Part shown: one piece after another, positions 1 through 11,411 of the stretch
How the letters are laid out: each line of letters opens with the position of its first letter
How positions within the stretch are numbered: position 1 is the first letter of the stretch
Assembly: GCF_002813775.1 (NCBI RefSeq)
Contig: NZ_CP020370.1
Span: 1 to 64,000 of the forward strand
Length of the DNA stretch: 64,000 nucleotides
DNA from: Candidatus Thiodictyon syntrophicum
GTDB lineage: Bacteria; Pseudomonadota; Gammaproteobacteria; Chromatiales; Chromatiaceae
Reading direction: 5' to 3'
Translations under genes and position numbers: made by a program
The notes under the pieces: generated by a model
What the model saw: the letters and a program-made list of their open reading frames with translations, nothing else
Told to the model about the DNA's origin: nothing
Database searches by the model: none

Positions 1-1335
1 ATGGATCCTTGGCAGGATTGTGTTCAAAGACTGAAAGGGGAATTGACGGCAGCCGAGTTCAACACGTGGATTCTGCCGTTACAGGCGCAACGCGATGGCG
101 ACCTGCTACGTTTGCTGGCGCCCAATAAGTTCGTGCAGGACTGGGCGCGGCAGCATTATGAACAACGTTTGCTTGAACTATGTCGTCACACGAGCGAGGG
201 AACCATTACCCAGTTGAGATTTGATGTCGGCGGGCTCGATCGCCCGACGGGCGCGCCCGGACCGGGTTCCTCCGCGATCAGGATGCAGCCCTCTGCACTG
301 AGCGAGCGGCGCGCGGAAGCAAACATCAACCCGGAATTCAGTTTTGCCAGTTTCGTGGAGGGCAAGTCAAATCAACTGGCACGGGCGGCGTCGATTCAGA
401 TCAGCCAAAATCCCGGTATTGCCTACAATCCATTGTTTATCTACGGCGGTGTTGGACTGGGCAAGACGCACTTGATGCACGCAGTCGGCAACATGCTGCT
501 GGAGAGCAACCCGAATGCGAAAGTGACCTATCTGCACTCGGAGCGGTTCGTGGCGGAGATGATTCGCGCCTTACAGCACAACCGGATCGATGAGTTCAAG
601 AAGACCTACCGTTCCCTGAACGCCTTACTGATCGACGACGTGCAGTTTTTCGCCGGTAAGGAACGTTCGCAGGAGGAGTTCTTTCATACTTTTAATGCGC
701 TCTTTGAGTCCCGGCAACAAATCGTCCTCTCGAGTGATCGCTTTCCTCGGGAGGTTGTCGGCCTCGAAGAACGTCTGAAGTCGCGATTCGGGTGGGGGCT
801 GACGGTCTCGATCGAGCCTCCCGACCTGGAAACAAGCGTCGCGATCCTTCAGAGTAAAGCAAGCCAGTTCGGCATTGTGCTCCCGGAGGATGTGGGTTTT
901 TTCGTTGGCCGACGCATCCGTTCCAATATCAGAGAATTGGAAGGAGCGCTGCGGCGCCTCGTGGCAAATTCCCAGTTTACCGGCCGGGCAATCACGGTGG
1001 AGTTCGCCAAGGAGACGCTACGGGATATGTTGGCGGCACAAGACAAACGGGTGACGATCGCCAGTATACAGAAGACGGTTTGTGAATATTTCAAGGTTCG
1101 CAGCACGGACCTCCTGTCGGCCAAACGCAGTCGTTCAATCGCCAGGCCGCGGCAGATTGCGATGGCCTTGGCCAAGGAACTGACGAAACACAGCCTGCCT
1201 GAAATCGGCAGTGCCTTCGGCGGGCGGGATCATACTACAGTGCTCCATGCAACGCGGAAAATCCGGGAGCTTCGGGATAGTGATCCTGCGGTTGAGGAGG
1301 ATTTCAAGAATTTGTTGAGAAGCCTGTCGTCCTAA
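1..1335 (+). CDS. dnaA: Chromosomal replication initiator protein DnaA
   Basis: DnaA binds DnaA boxes at the origin, melts the adjacent AT-rich DNA and helps load the helicase. The 444-residue protein has the family layout: an N-terminal helicase-interaction domain (about 1-80), a variable linker, an AAA+ core with Walker [10 protein letters not shown] at about 149 and Walker [10 protein letters not shown] near 210, and a C-terminal DNA-binding domain with the signature [14 protein letters not shown]. The ATG is the first base of the window, so the upstream promoter and any origin half on that side cannot be seen. It is followed by dnaN, recF and gyrB, the classic origin-proximal order. Base composition is visibly less GC-rich than in genes further right. 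Identification is secure. Confidence 0.98.
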   Translation: MDPWQDCVQRLKGELTAAEFNTWILPLQAQRDGDLLRLLAPNKFVQDWARQHYEQRLLELCRHTSEGTITQLRFDVGGLDRPTGAPGPGSSAIRMQPSALSERRAEANINPEFSFASFVEGKSNQLARAASIQISQNPGIAYNPLFIYGGVGLGKTHLMHAVGNMLLESNPNAKVTYLHSERFVAEMIRALQHNRIDEFKKTYRSLNALLIDDVQFFAGKERSQEEFFHTFNALFESRQQIVLSSDRFPREVVGLEERLKSRFGWGLTVSIEPPDLETSVAILQSKASQFGIVLPEDVGFFVGRRIRSNIRELEGALRRLVANSQFTGRAITVEFAKETLRDMLAAQDKRVTIASIQKTVCEYFKVRSTDLLSAKRSRSIARPRQIAMALAKELTKHSLPEIGSAFGGRDHTTVLHATRKIRELRDSDPAVEEDFKNLLRSLSS

Positions 1336-1530
1336 CTGTGGATAACCTGGGTATGGTATCCGGAGCGGGTTCTGCGGGGCAGTTGTCCACAGGTTGATCA
1401 GCGCCTCAGAGTGCTCAGGCGTGATTGCAGTGCAATGAAACCTATGGAGAAAAGTGTGTAGCACACATTTCCACAGGCCTTATAACTACAGACTATATTT
1501 TATTTTCTACTTTTTAAGAGGGGCAGCGGT
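1336..1530. other. Candidate replication origin in the dnaA-dnaN gap
   Basis: The gap holds a perfect DnaA box in reverse orientation (TGTGGATAA, 1337-1345), a one-mismatch box TTGTCCACA at 1383-1391 and a weaker ATTTCCACA at 1467-1475. An AT-rich tract at about 1481-1515 could serve as an unwinding element. dnaA-dnaN gaps act as origins in many bacteria. In others the origin lies upstream of dnaA, which is outside this window, so this is a candidate only. The gap must also carry any dnaN promoter. Confidence 0.5.
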
Positions 1531-2631
1531 ATGGATGTGAAGATCGGGCGGGAGCAACTCCTGCCGGTGTTGAGTCGGGTGGTAGCGGTGGTCGAGCGAC
1601 GCCAAACGCTGCCGATCTTGGGCAACCTGCTGTTACGGGCACAGGACGGTGGGTTGATAATCGTTGGAACGGATATGGAGATCGAGATCCGCTCCCGTTG
1701 CTTGGCGGATGTGATTGAGGAGGGGGAGGGGACCGTGCCTGCGCGCAAACTGGGGGATATTGTCCGTTCCCTCGCGGAAGGTTCGGAAGTGCGCCTGAAG
1801 ATTGCCGGCGATCGCTGTGTATTGACGGCGGGACGCGGGAGATACGTCTTGGGAACGCTGCCGGCGCAGGATTTTCCGTTGATGGAGGCGGTGTCGCCTG
1901 AACTGGTGATGGAGATTGAAGAAGGGATTCTGAAGCGAATTTTCGAGAAGACGGCGTTTGCGATGGCGCAGCAGGACGTTCGGTATTATCTGAACGGCTT
2001 GTTGCTTGAACTCGATGAATCAGGCCTGCGCGCAGTGGCGACGGACGGGCACCGACTCGCGTCCTATGCCCATGCCTGTGCGCTTGACGTGCCCGAGAGT
2101 CGGGCCGTGATCATCCCATTCAAGACGGTGAATGAGCTCAGGAGACAGCTGAGCTTTGGGTCAAATTCGGTTCGGATTGAGATTGGGGAGCGGTTGATAC
2201 GATTCGTTCTGGGAGATACGGTGTGCTCGTCGAAGCTCGTTGATGGTCGGTATCCAGAGTACGGCAGGGTGATTCCGGCCGGACTGTCGAAGGTGGCGAT
2301 CGCGGATCGGGAGTTGCTGAAGAAGGCGCTCTCGCGGACGGCGATTCTTTCAAATGAGAAATATCGCGGCTTGCGCGTCTCCTTTGAAGCGGGGGTGTTG
2401 AGGCTTGTGGCGCATAATCCTGAGCAGGAAGAGGCGGTGGAGGAGATGGAGTTGGATTATGGCGGTGAGTCGACCGTGATCGGCTTCAACGTCGCCTATT
2501 TGGCGGATCTCCTTGCGGCGGTTGACACCGGTCAAGTGGAGGTTCATTTCGACGATGGAAGCAGCAGTTCTCTCTGGCGGGGGCTGGGTGCGGTGGGTGA
2601 GACTTATGTCGTGATGCCGATGAGGCTTTAG
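1531..2631 (+). CDS. dnaN: DNA polymerase III beta subunit (sliding clamp)
   Basis: The 366-residue protein is the usual length for the ring-forming processivity clamp that tethers DNA polymerase III and other enzymes to DNA. The N-terminus (MDVKIGREQLLPVLSRVV) and the C-terminal PMRL ending, part of the partner-binding pocket, are typical. The three repeated clamp domains span about 1-120, 125-245 and 245-366. The ATG is preceded by the purine-rich site AAGAGGGGC. recF follows after 14 bases, so dnaN and recF are probably co-transcribed. Confidence 0.97.
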   Translation: MDVKIGREQLLPVLSRVVAVVERRQTLPILGNLLLRAQDGGLIIVGTDMEIEIRSRCLADVIEEGEGTVPARKLGDIVRSLAEGSEVRLKIAGDRCVLTAGRGRYVLGTLPAQDFPLMEAVSPELVMEIEEGILKRIFEKTAFAMAQQDVRYYLNGLLLELDESGLRAVATDGHRLASYAHACALDVPESRAVIIPFKTVNELRRQLSFGSNSVRIEIGERLIRFVLGDTVCSSKLVDGRYPEYGRVIPAGLSKVAIADRELLKKALSRTAILSNEKYRGLRVSFEAGVLRLVAHNPEQEEAVEEMELDYGGESTVIGFNVAYLADLLAAVDTGQVEVHFDDGSSSSLWRGLGAVGETYVVMPMRL

Positions 2632-2645
2632 GGGCAGATGGGACG

Positions 2646-3731
2646 ATGGTTAGCGCGAGCGTGGAACTGCTGAGGATCGACGGGCTCAGGAATATTGAGC
2701 ACACTGAGGTGGATATCAGGGGTCCCTGCTCGCTTTTCGTTGGGGCCAACGGGTCTGGGAAGACATCGGTGTTGGAAGCGGTGTATTTGTTGGCGCGGGG
2801 CAAAAGTTTTAGAGGGAGAAGGAGTGGTGACCTGACGTCCTTGGGCAAGGAAGTGACGAGGGTGGTGGGGGATATCCGGGAAGGGGGTGAGGACGCGGTT
2901 TGGCAGTTGGCGTATCTCCGCAAGAGGACTGTGAGAGCGCGATACGTGAAGGGCGTCATGGTAGGTGATGGTGCTGAATTTGCCAGGTGGTTCGTCGTGC
3001 GGCTGATTGGGGAGGGTTCCGGGCGGCTTTTTGAAGGTGAGCCAGCGGTTAGACGGTGCTTCCTCGATCTCAATTTGTTCCACGTGGAACAGCGTGGATC
3101 TGAGGTGCTGAGGGCGTTCAAGCGGGTGCTGGAGCAGCGAAACGCCTGGCTGCGCTCTGGGGCTCGCGGTCGCCCGCTGTGGGACCATGAGTTTGTTCGC
3201 TTGGGGGTTGATCTCGATCAAGCGAGGAAAGGACTTTTCAGCGATCTGCGTGAGGCTTTCTTGGTTCTCGCGGAAGGTTTTCCCTTTCTTAAGGGGATAA
3301 CTTTGACCTTTCGGTCTGGGTGGCCGGATGGGGTGCATCTCGCTGATGCGGTCGCTGCAGATTCCGGCGGGGAACAGATATCGGGTCATACACGGGTCGG
3401 CCCGCATCGAGCAGACTTTTCGCTGCGGAACCGGGATGGTGAACTTCCGATGTCCCGGGGACAGACAAAGATCGTGGTGTGCCTCTTGCAGCTAGCGTTT
3501 GAGCGAGTTCAGATGTCTAGACTGGGCTATGGTTCGGTCTGGTTGCTGGACGACCTTTGGGCAGATCTGGATAGTCGCTCGTGGGGAATCCTCTGTAGCC
3601 TCTTTCGTTCTACCGGCGGACAATGCATTTACACGCGCGTGGGAGATACGGACGGTCTTGAGGTGCTAGGTCTCCCGTCCGACACTCGGTTGTTCCACGT
3701 GGAACGGGGGACGGTCGTTGACCTATCATGA
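2646..3731 (+). CDS. recF: DNA repair and recombination protein RecF
   Basis: RecF is an SMC-like ATPase that helps RecOR load RecA at single-strand gaps. The 361-residue length matches the family. Walker A is GANGSGKTS (about 33-41), the ABC-type signature is MSRGQTK (about 270-276), and Walker B is VWLLDDLWADLD (about 297-308). The peptide FHVE occurs twice, near residue 146 and near the C-terminus. In both places the codons spell the palindrome GTTCCACGTGGAAC, annotated separately as parS-like sites. The gene lies 14 bases behind dnaN. Confidence 0.95.
   Translation: MVSASVELLRIDGLRNIEHTEVDIRGPCSLFVGANGSGKTSVLEAVYLLARGKSFRGRRSGDLTSLGKEVTRVVGDIREGGEDAVWQLAYLRKRTVRARYVKGVMVGDGAEFARWFVVRLIGEGSGRLFEGEPAVRRCFLDLNLFHVEQRGSEVLRAFKRVLEQRNAWLRSGARGRPLWDHEFVRLGVDLDQARKGLFSDLREAFLVLAEGFPFLKGITLTFRSGWPDGVHLADAVAADSGGEQISGHTRVGPHRADFSLRNRDGELPMSRGQTKIVVCLLQLAFERVQMSRLGYGSVWLLDDLWADLDSRSWGILCSLFRSTGGQCIYTRVGDTDGLEVLGLPSDTRLFHVERGTVVDLS
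3076..3091. promoter_or_regulatory. parS-like centromere site 1 (inside recF)
   Basis: TGTTCCACGTGGAACA is a perfect 16-bp palindrome matching the ParB-binding parS consensus known from Pseudomonas and other bacteria. It lies about 3 kb from dnaA, where parS sites are expected. It falls within recF and encodes Phe-His-Val-Glu. ParB binding is inferred; no parA or parB gene is in the window. Confidence 0.75.
3691..3706. promoter_or_regulatory. parS-like centromere site 2 (3' end of recF)
   Basis: TGTTCCACGTGGAACG matches the first site at 15 of 16 positions and keeps the perfect 14-bp core palindrome GTTCCACGTGGAAC. It lies about 600 bp from site 1, near the end of recF, again over a Phe-His-Val-Glu peptide. 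A pair of such sites this close to dnaA fits a chromosome partition locus. Confidence 0.7.
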
Positions 3732-3798
3732 CGATCGGTCCAGCCAACCTCTGTGTAGCGTGTGCCGATACGTGGCAAAACAGATTCTTGCGATCGGG

Positions 3799-3804
3799 TA
3801 TAAT
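3799..3804 (+). promoter_or_regulatory. Possible -10 element of a gyrB promoter
   Basis: A perfect TATAAT lies 108 bases upstream of the gyrB ATG in the 180-base recF-gyrB gap. No good -35 hexamer is seen at 16-18 bases: the nearest sequence, around 3773-3781, is TGGCAAAAC. It is a plausible start for separate gyrB transcription but rests on one motif. Confidence 0.4.
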
Positions 3805-3848
3805 TGCGCATCGGCCGGCGTCCAGGACGGTGCGAACAACCTTTCTGA

Positions 3849-6321
<2,473 letters not shown>

Positions 6322-6323
<2 letters not shown>

Positions 6324-6343
6324 CGGGCACTGTTCATCCCGCT
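6322..6343 (+). terminator. Weak hairpin after gyrB
   Basis: AGCGGG and CCCGCT can pair across a 10-base loop just behind the gyrB stop codon, between two convergent genes. No T-run follows, so intrinsic termination is uncertain. Confidence 0.3.
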
Positions 6344-6368
6344 CAGTGACTGAAGTGCGCGCATCTGG

Positions 6369-7130
6369 CTAGTCGGACTGCGCAGGACTGCGCTGTAAAT
6401 CGGCGCGTGTTGGTAGGCGGGCAACGACTCCTTCAATCCAGCTTTCCGTTTCTCGGCTCAGTTGTTGGGCGCTCTTACCGGTGCTGTTGATACTCTCGCC
6501 TATGACCAGTTGGATAGTTCCCGCCCGTTTAATCAGGCTGCGCCTACCCCAGAATACCCCGGCGTTATGGGCTATCGGCAAGATCGGGTAGCCGCTGCGC
6601 TGTGCGAGGAGGGCGCCGCCGACGTTGTAGGAAGCCCGTTCACCGGGCGGGACCCGCGTTCCTTCCGGGAAAATGACCACCCAATGTCCAGTGCCAAGCA
6701 AGTGCTGGCCTTCCGTAACCAGTTGTTTGAGGGCCGCGCGACCGGCGGAACGATCGATTGCAATAACTCGAAACCGGCGCAGCGCCGATCCGAGGATTGG
6801 TATGTCGAGTAATTCCCGCTTCAGAACCCAGGTGTGCTCAACCGGCAGCAGCGCCCGTAGAGCAATGGTTTCCCATGCCGATTGATGCTTACTCATGACG
6901 ATGCACGTCGAGGTGGGTAAGTGTTCCAGCCCCTCGATCCGATAATCCAGCCGGCACAGGGATTTCAGTGCAATCAGGTTTGCCCGCGCCCAAATCCGTG
7001 CAACCCGGCTGAGGAGTCGGAACGGCACCCACCGCCCAACGATTGCAATGGCCCCGCCGAACAGCGCAACGGATAGCATGAGGAAGACCTGGTAAGCGAG
7101 CGAGCGTAGCAGAATCAAGAATTGCACCAA
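6369..7130 (-). CDS. plsC: 1-acyl-sn-glycerol-3-phosphate acyltransferase family protein
   Basis: A membrane acyltransferase of the PlsC family, which adds the second acyl chain in phospholipid synthesis. The 253-residue protein starts with a hydrophobic segment (about 1-32). It has the acceptor motif FPEGTR near 154. The catalytic block reads HQSAWE (about 81-86), an HX4E variant of the usual HX4D, which I recall from PlsC-like proteins beside gmhB in other Proteobacteria. No ATG fits the start: TTG at 7130 or GTG at 7127 are the options, both overlapping the 3' end of gmhB. It is the last gene of the glyQ-glyS-gmhB-plsC unit. The fold is confident; the exact acyl acceptor is not. Confidence 0.85.
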   Translation of the reverse strand: MVQFLILLRSLAYQVFLMLSVALFGGAIAIVGRWVPFRLLSRVARIWARANLIALKSLCRLDYRIEGLEHLPTSTCIVMSKHQSAWETIALRALLPVEHTWVLKRELLDIPILGSALRRFRVIAIDRSAGRAALKQLVTEGQHLLGTGHWVVIFPEGTRVPPGERASYNVGGALLAQRSGYPILPIAHNAGVFWGRRSLIKRAGTIQLVIGESINSTGKSAQQLSRETESWIEGVVARLPTRADLQRSPAQSD

Positions 7131-7675
7131 TGGTTAATCAGTTCGTCCGTGGCGGCCCTTAAGTCCTCAAAAACAGGAACGCCCTCCAACTCCGCGGTTC
7201 CCAGCCCTAAAGTTCGCAGCCCCTTACCGCTCTTCACCAGCATCGGCTTCATTCCGACCAGTCGTGCTGCTCGAACGTCGCTGATGGAATCCCCGATGAA
7301 CGGCAGCCCGCGCAGGTCTAGCCCAGTACGGTCGCTGACACTGTGCAGGAGTCCCGTCCGCGGCTTGCGACAAGCGCAGTTTTCACCCGGTCCGTGCGGG
7401 CAGAACAGGATCATCTCGAGTCGACCACCCCGCAGCGAGACCAGATCACGCAACTTCCGGTGCATGGCGTTCAAGGCGCCAAGATCGAACAGACCTCGCG
7501 CGAGCCCTGATTGGTTGGACACGATCGCAATCCGGAATCCGGCATGCGTCAATGCCGCAATGGCGTCCATACTACCCGGTATAGGCACCCATTGCGCCGC
7601 GCAACGGATGTAGTCATCTGCGTCTTCGTTGATGACTCCATCACGGTCGAGCAATACGAACCGTTCACACGACAT
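7115..7675 (-). CDS. gmhB: D-glycero-beta-D-manno-heptose-1,7-bisphosphate 7-phosphatase
   Basis: GmhB is a HAD-superfamily phosphatase that removes the 7-phosphate during synthesis of ADP-heptose for the lipopolysaccharide inner core. The 186-residue protein has the nucleophile motif LDRDGVIN at 8-15, a zinc-loop cluster (CPHGPGENCACRKP), and the last HAD motif GDSISDVRAA. It starts with ATG nine bases after the glyS stop and overlaps plsC by about 16 bases, which supports co-transcription. The same neighbourhood is common in gammaproteobacteria. Confidence 0.93.
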   Translation of the reverse strand: MSCERFVLLDRDGVINEDADDYIRCAAQWVPIPGSMDAIAALTHAGFRIAIVSNQSGLARGLFDLGALNAMHRKLRDLVSLRGGRLEMILFCPHGPGENCACRKPRTGLLHSVSDRTGLDLRGLPFIGDSISDVRAARLVGMKPMLVKSGKGLRTLGLGTAELEGVPVFEDLRAATDELINHWCNS

Positions 7676-7684
7676 GGCAGGCGA

Positions 7685-9784
7685 TCATTGCTCGATGAAC
7701 TGCGTATGGGCGATTTGCAGCATGGAGATGTCAGCCACCTGCAAGAACAACGCCCGTAGCAACGTCAGCAGCAGCAGTCGGTTATCTTGCACCGACCGAT
7801 CCTCGCACATCACCATCACCTGATCGAAGAACTGGCCGACGTCGTCCCTCAACTGTGCGAGTTGCTCCAAGACCCCCGCGAAATCGCACTCGCGCATGAG
7901 CGGTGCTGTCGCCAGTTCCAGCCCTTGTATCCTGTGCCACAGTCGATGCTCCGCGTCATCGGTAAACAGGTCCGGATTCGGCCGCGCCGCGCGATCAAAT
8001 GACGCCCGGGCCTTCGCGAGGATGTTACTGATTCGTTTGTTGGCCCCTGCCAAGGCCAAGGCTTCCGGCCGGTTGCGAAACGACTGCACCGCCCGAATCC
8101 GCCCGTCCAGTTGGCTGAGTGTGGCCCCCCCTGCGCCAATGACCGACGCCACGCTGTCCGGTAAGACCCCTCGCTCCTGGTAGTAGCCTTCCAAGCGGGC
8201 CATGACATAGGCCAATACCTCGTCGGTGGTGCCGGGGCTGAGGACGCCGGATTCAAACCCCCCCTGAGACGCCGACAGGAGCGAGTTAAGGTCGAGGTCC
8301 AAGGGTGTTTCCACGAGCATGCGTACTACCGCAATGGAGGCACGTCGCAAACCATAAGGGTCCTTGGCTCCGGTTGGCCGGTGCCCGATACCAAAAGAGC
8401 CGACCAACAGGTCCAGCCGGTCCGCCAGGGCAAGCACCAGACCACAGCCTCTGGCCGGCAGCGCGTCGCCAGCGTGGCGCGGAAGGTACTGCTCTTCAAT
8501 CGCGGCACAGACTGCCGGCGGCTCGTCGGCATGTTGGGCGTAGTAGCGGCCCATGATCCCTTGGAGGCTCGGGAACTCCGCTACCATGGTGGTCGCCAAG
8601 TCGCACTTGGCCAGCATTGCCGCGCGCCCCACCAACTCCGGGTCCTCGCCAATCGTCGCAGCAATCGAACCGGCCAGTCTTGCGACGCGCCGACACCGGT
8701 CAGCGACCGAGCCGAGCTTATCCTGAAAGACAATCGACTCCAAACGGTCGAAATAGGCCGCAAGCGGCTGGTTCAGACCTTGCCGCCAAAAAAATTGGGC
8801 ATCCGCGAACCGGGGCCGGATCACCCGCTCATTGCCTCGTATCACTTGTTCCGGGCACTTGCTTTCGATGTTGGAAACGGCAATGAACCGTGCCTGCAAG
8901 CACCCGTTATGGTCACGCACCGGGAAGTACTTCTGATTTTTCTCCATGGTTTCGATGAGGACCTCGGGGGGCACCGACAGGAAGCTTTCATCAAATGACC
9001 CGAAGATCGCGGTGGGCCACTCGACAAGCCCCGTCACCTCATCGAGCAGTTCCGGCGGCAGGTCCGCCGTGACGCGATGGGTGGCCGTAAGTTGTTGGAC
9101 TTGGTCGACGATGAGTGCGCGCCGCTGTTCAAAGCACGGCTCGACAAAGCCCCGTTCCCGCAACAACCGTGGGTAAAGCGAGGCGTGCGTTACCGTCAGC
9201 GGGCCTGGGGCGTGGAAACGGTGGCCGAAGGTCTCGGTCCCTGCGCGAACCCCAAGGACCTGCGCCGGCACGGCTTCATCGCCTAAGAGGATACAGACCC
9301 AGTGTACCGGGCGGACGAACTCCGCATCGCCGGTGCCCCAGCGCATGCGTCTTGCCACGGGTAATCCAGCGAGGGCTTGCTCAAGTACTCCCGGCAGCAG
9401 CCGCGCAGTGGTCTGTCCGGACTCGAGCGTCCGACAGACGACCCACTCCCCCTTGTCTGACCGTTCGCGCGCCAGATCCGATACCGCGACCCCACAGGAG
9501 CGGGCGAAACCTTCCAGGGCCTTGGTTGGGTGACCCTCCGGGCCGAAGGCGGCCGCGACGGCGGGACCCCGCCGGGTGATCGTACGATGCGCCTGCTGGG
9601 TCTCGACCTGCGCGACCAGTACGGCAAGCCGCCGCGGGGTGCAATAAGGAGTGCCCGGCCCGTGACCGATCCCATTCTCGGTGAGTTGGGCGTCAATCCC
9701 GTCGGCGAAGGCCTTTGCCAAGCCCTGGAGCGAGACCGGAGGCAATTCCTCCGTGCCGATTTCTATCAGAAGATCCTGGGTCAT
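7685..9784 (-). CDS. glyS: Glycine--tRNA ligase beta subunit
   Basis: The large subunit of bacterial heterotetrameric glycyl-tRNA synthetase, which with GlyQ charges tRNA-Gly in the cytoplasm. About 699 residues from the ATG at 9784, giving the family N-terminus MTQDLLIEIGTEELPP. A second ATG at 9808 overlaps the glyQ stop (ATGA) and would add eight residues (MTLDTGAR). Neither start has a clear ribosome site; homology favours 9784 and coupling favours 9808. The C-terminal part is the usual anticodon-binding helical region. It lies directly downstream of glyQ and upstream of gmhB. Confidence 0.96.
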   Translation of the reverse strand: MTQDLLIEIGTEELPPVSLQGLAKAFADGIDAQLTENGIGHGPGTPYCTPRRLAVLVAQVETQQAHRTITRRGPAVAAAFGPEGHPTKALEGFARSCGVAVSDLARERSDKGEWVVCRTLESGQTTARLLPGVLEQALAGLPVARRMRWGTGDAEFVRPVHWVCILLGDEAVPAQVLGVRAGTETFGHRFHAPGPLTVTHASLYPRLLRERGFVEPCFEQRRALIVDQVQQLTATHRVTADLPPELLDEVTGLVEWPTAIFGSFDESFLSVPPEVLIETMEKNQKYFPVRDHNGCLQARFIAVSNIESKCPEQVIRGNERVIRPRFADAQFFWRQGLNQPLAAYFDRLESIVFQDKLGSVADRCRRVARLAGSIAATIGEDPELVGRAAMLAKCDLATTMVAEFPSLQGIMGRYYAQHADEPPAVCAAIEEQYLPRHAGDALPARGCGLVLALADRLDLLVGSFGIGHRPTGAKDPYGLRRASIAVVRMLVETPLDLDLNSLLSASQGGFESGVLSPGTTDEVLAYVMARLEGYYQERGVLPDSVASVIGAGGATLSQLDGRIRAVQSFRNRPEALALAGANKRISNILAKARASFDRAARPNPDLFTDDAEHRLWHRIQGLELATAPLMRECDFAGVLEQLAQLRDDVGQFFDQVMVMCEDRSVQDNRLLLLTLLRALFLQVADISMLQIAHTQFIEQ

Positions 9785-9804
9785 GCGCGCGCCCGTATCA
9801 AGAG

Positions 9805-10710
9805 TCATGGCTTAAGCATCGGAAACCCGAGGGATTCCCGGCGCTCATAATAGGCGCGCGCGACGTTTCTTGCGAGCGCGCGAACACGCAGGATAAACCG
9901 CTGTCGTTCGGTCACAGAGATGGCCCCGCGCGCATCAAGCAAATTGAAGGTGTGGGAGGCCTTGAGCACCTGTTCATACGCCGGCAGGGGCAGACCATCC
10001 GCTACGAGTTGGTGACTGATCCGTTCGCTGGCGTCGAACGCCGCCAGCAGCGCCGGTACCTCGGCCTTCTCGAAGTTGTAGGCCGACTGCTCCACCTCGT
10101 TTTGATGGAAGACGTCCCCGTAAGTGACGAGGCCGAACTGGGAGTGGCTCCACACCAGGTCATAAACGCTCTCGACCGACTGCAGGTACATCGCAATGCG
10201 CTCGAGGCCATAGGTGATCTCACCGCTGACCGGTCGACAATCGAGTCCACCGACTTGTTGAAAGTAGGTAAACTGCGTCACTTCCATGCCATTGAGCCAC
10301 ACCTCCCAGCCGAGACCCCAGGCGCCAAGGGTCGGCGACTCCCAGTTGTCCTCGACGAACCGTATGTCATGTACGAGCGGATCGATCCCAACATACCGCA
10401 GAGAATCCAGATAAAGGTCCTGAATGTCGAGCGGTGCCGGCTTCAGCAGGACTTGAAACTGGTAATAATGCTGTAAGCGGTTTGGATTGTCCCCGTAACG
10501 ACCGTCGGTGGGGCGGCGCGAGGGTTGGACGTAAGCGGTACGCCAGGGCTCAGGTCCGATGGACCGCAAGAAGGTGGCGGGATGAAAGGTGCCGGCGCCC
10601 ACCTCCATATCATGGGGCTGTACCATCACGCATCCGAGCGCCGTCCAATAGCGCTGCAACGCAAAAATGAGACCCTGGAAGCTGGAAACATCAACCGGCT
10701 CGAGATTCAA
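9805..10710 (-). CDS. glyQ: Glycine--tRNA ligase alpha subunit
   Basis: The catalytic class II subunit of alpha2beta2 glycyl-tRNA synthetase, 301 residues. It contains [12 protein letters not shown] near the N-terminus and the highly conserved block [20 protein letters not shown]. The start is a TTG at 10710 with an AGGGGG ribosome site nine bases upstream, which puts about ten residues before FQGL as in relatives. A downstream ATG would delete this conserved N-terminus. It heads the minus-strand unit with glyS, gmhB and plsC, so its promoter lies in the long gap shared with glnA. Confidence 0.95.
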   Translation of the reverse strand: MNLEPVDVSSFQGLIFALQRYWTALGCVMVQPHDMEVGAGTFHPATFLRSIGPEPWRTAYVQPSRRPTDGRYGDNPNRLQHYYQFQVLLKPAPLDIQDLYLDSLRYVGIDPLVHDIRFVEDNWESPTLGAWGLGWEVWLNGMEVTQFTYFQQVGGLDCRPVSGEITYGLERIAMYLQSVESVYDLVWSHSQFGLVTYGDVFHQNEVEQSAYNFEKAEVPALLAAFDASERISHQLVADGLPLPAYEQVLKASHTFNLLDARGAISVTERQRFILRVRALARNVARAYYERRESLGFPMLKP

Positions 10711-10890
10711 GCTGTACCCCCTACCGCGTTCGCGAAGTATAAGGGTGAGAGTATATCTGTTATGCGGGTCGGGTTGGAACTACTTCGCAGCGCTGCGGCT
10801 GCGCCTATTCCCGACGTTCGGGCATGAATTACGGGACCCCTGCGCTCGACCCGCCCATCTCCCTCACACACCCGGTGTCATGGCGAGGGC

Positions 10891-10920
10891 GCACCGGTGT
10901 CGGTGCACTATTGCAGTGCA
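10891..10920. promoter_or_regulatory. NtrC-like enhancer sites upstream of glnA
   Basis: TGCACTATTGCAGTGCA (10904-10920) is a 17-bp site with 6-bp inverted arms and a 5-bp spacer, the geometry of enterobacterial NtrC sites such as TGCACTAAAATGGTGCA at glnA. An overlapping dyad, GCACCGGTGTCGGTGC, occupies 10891-10906 with one base more between its arms. Two adjacent sites would suit cooperative binding of phosphorylated NtrC. They lie about 260 bases before the sigma-54-like promoter. Confidence 0.6.
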
Positions 10921-11164
10921 GCCTGACCAGGGGGCGGTCCGTTCTAGTGCGCTTCCCAAGGGGGGCGTGAGCCAGCCGAACAGTCGCCGATGATCGGGGA
11001 CGGCTGGGTGGGCTGTCGCAATGGGCGCTGGACTTAGACTCCTCACTCCCCCAAGGCGCCGGAGCTGGGTCACACAAGTGCCGGGTGGCCCATCCCCTGG
11101 CGCCCGAACCCTGTAGCCGGGGGTGAGTCCCGTCGCCGGGCGCGTCCGCGGCAGACGCTGCCGC

Positions 11165-11180
11165 TGGCGCGAATCGTGCT
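11165..11180 (+). promoter_or_regulatory. Sigma-54-like promoter for glnA
   Basis: TGGCGCGAATCGTGCT keeps the essential GG and GC dinucleotides at the correct spacing of the -24/-12 consensus (TGGCACG-N4-TTGCW), with two mismatches. Transcription would start near 11192 and leave a leader of about 220 bases. The promoter type agrees with the NtrC-like sites upstream and with ntrB-ntrC downstream. Confidence 0.55.
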
Positions 11181-11411
11181 TAACCCTTGCGACGGATCGC
11201 CGCGCACGCTGCGTTCGACCAGCCCCAGGGTCGTGCCCTCAGGGTCGGCAGCGCGGGCGCCGGGTCATCCAGCGGGTCAGGCGTGCAGCACTTGCGTCGA
11301 CCTGTTAGGCTCGCTTGCCCACGAGCGCGGGCGGCGGCAAGTTAGAACCACCCCCTCGCCGCCTCCCCGGTGAGTCGCACCAATTTATCCAGCCAGCATT
11401 TGGAGTATTCA

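Larger units (their letters stand above)
10711..11411. other. 701-base divergent control region between glyQ and glnA
   Basis: No convincing gene lies here. The glyQ side has TATACT on the minus strand at 10736-10741, a possible -10, without a clear -35. The middle and right hold an NtrC-like site and a sigma-54-like promoter, listed separately. The rest is GC-rich with no large repeat. The glnA ribosome site TTGGAG is at about 11400-11405. Confidence 0.6.
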
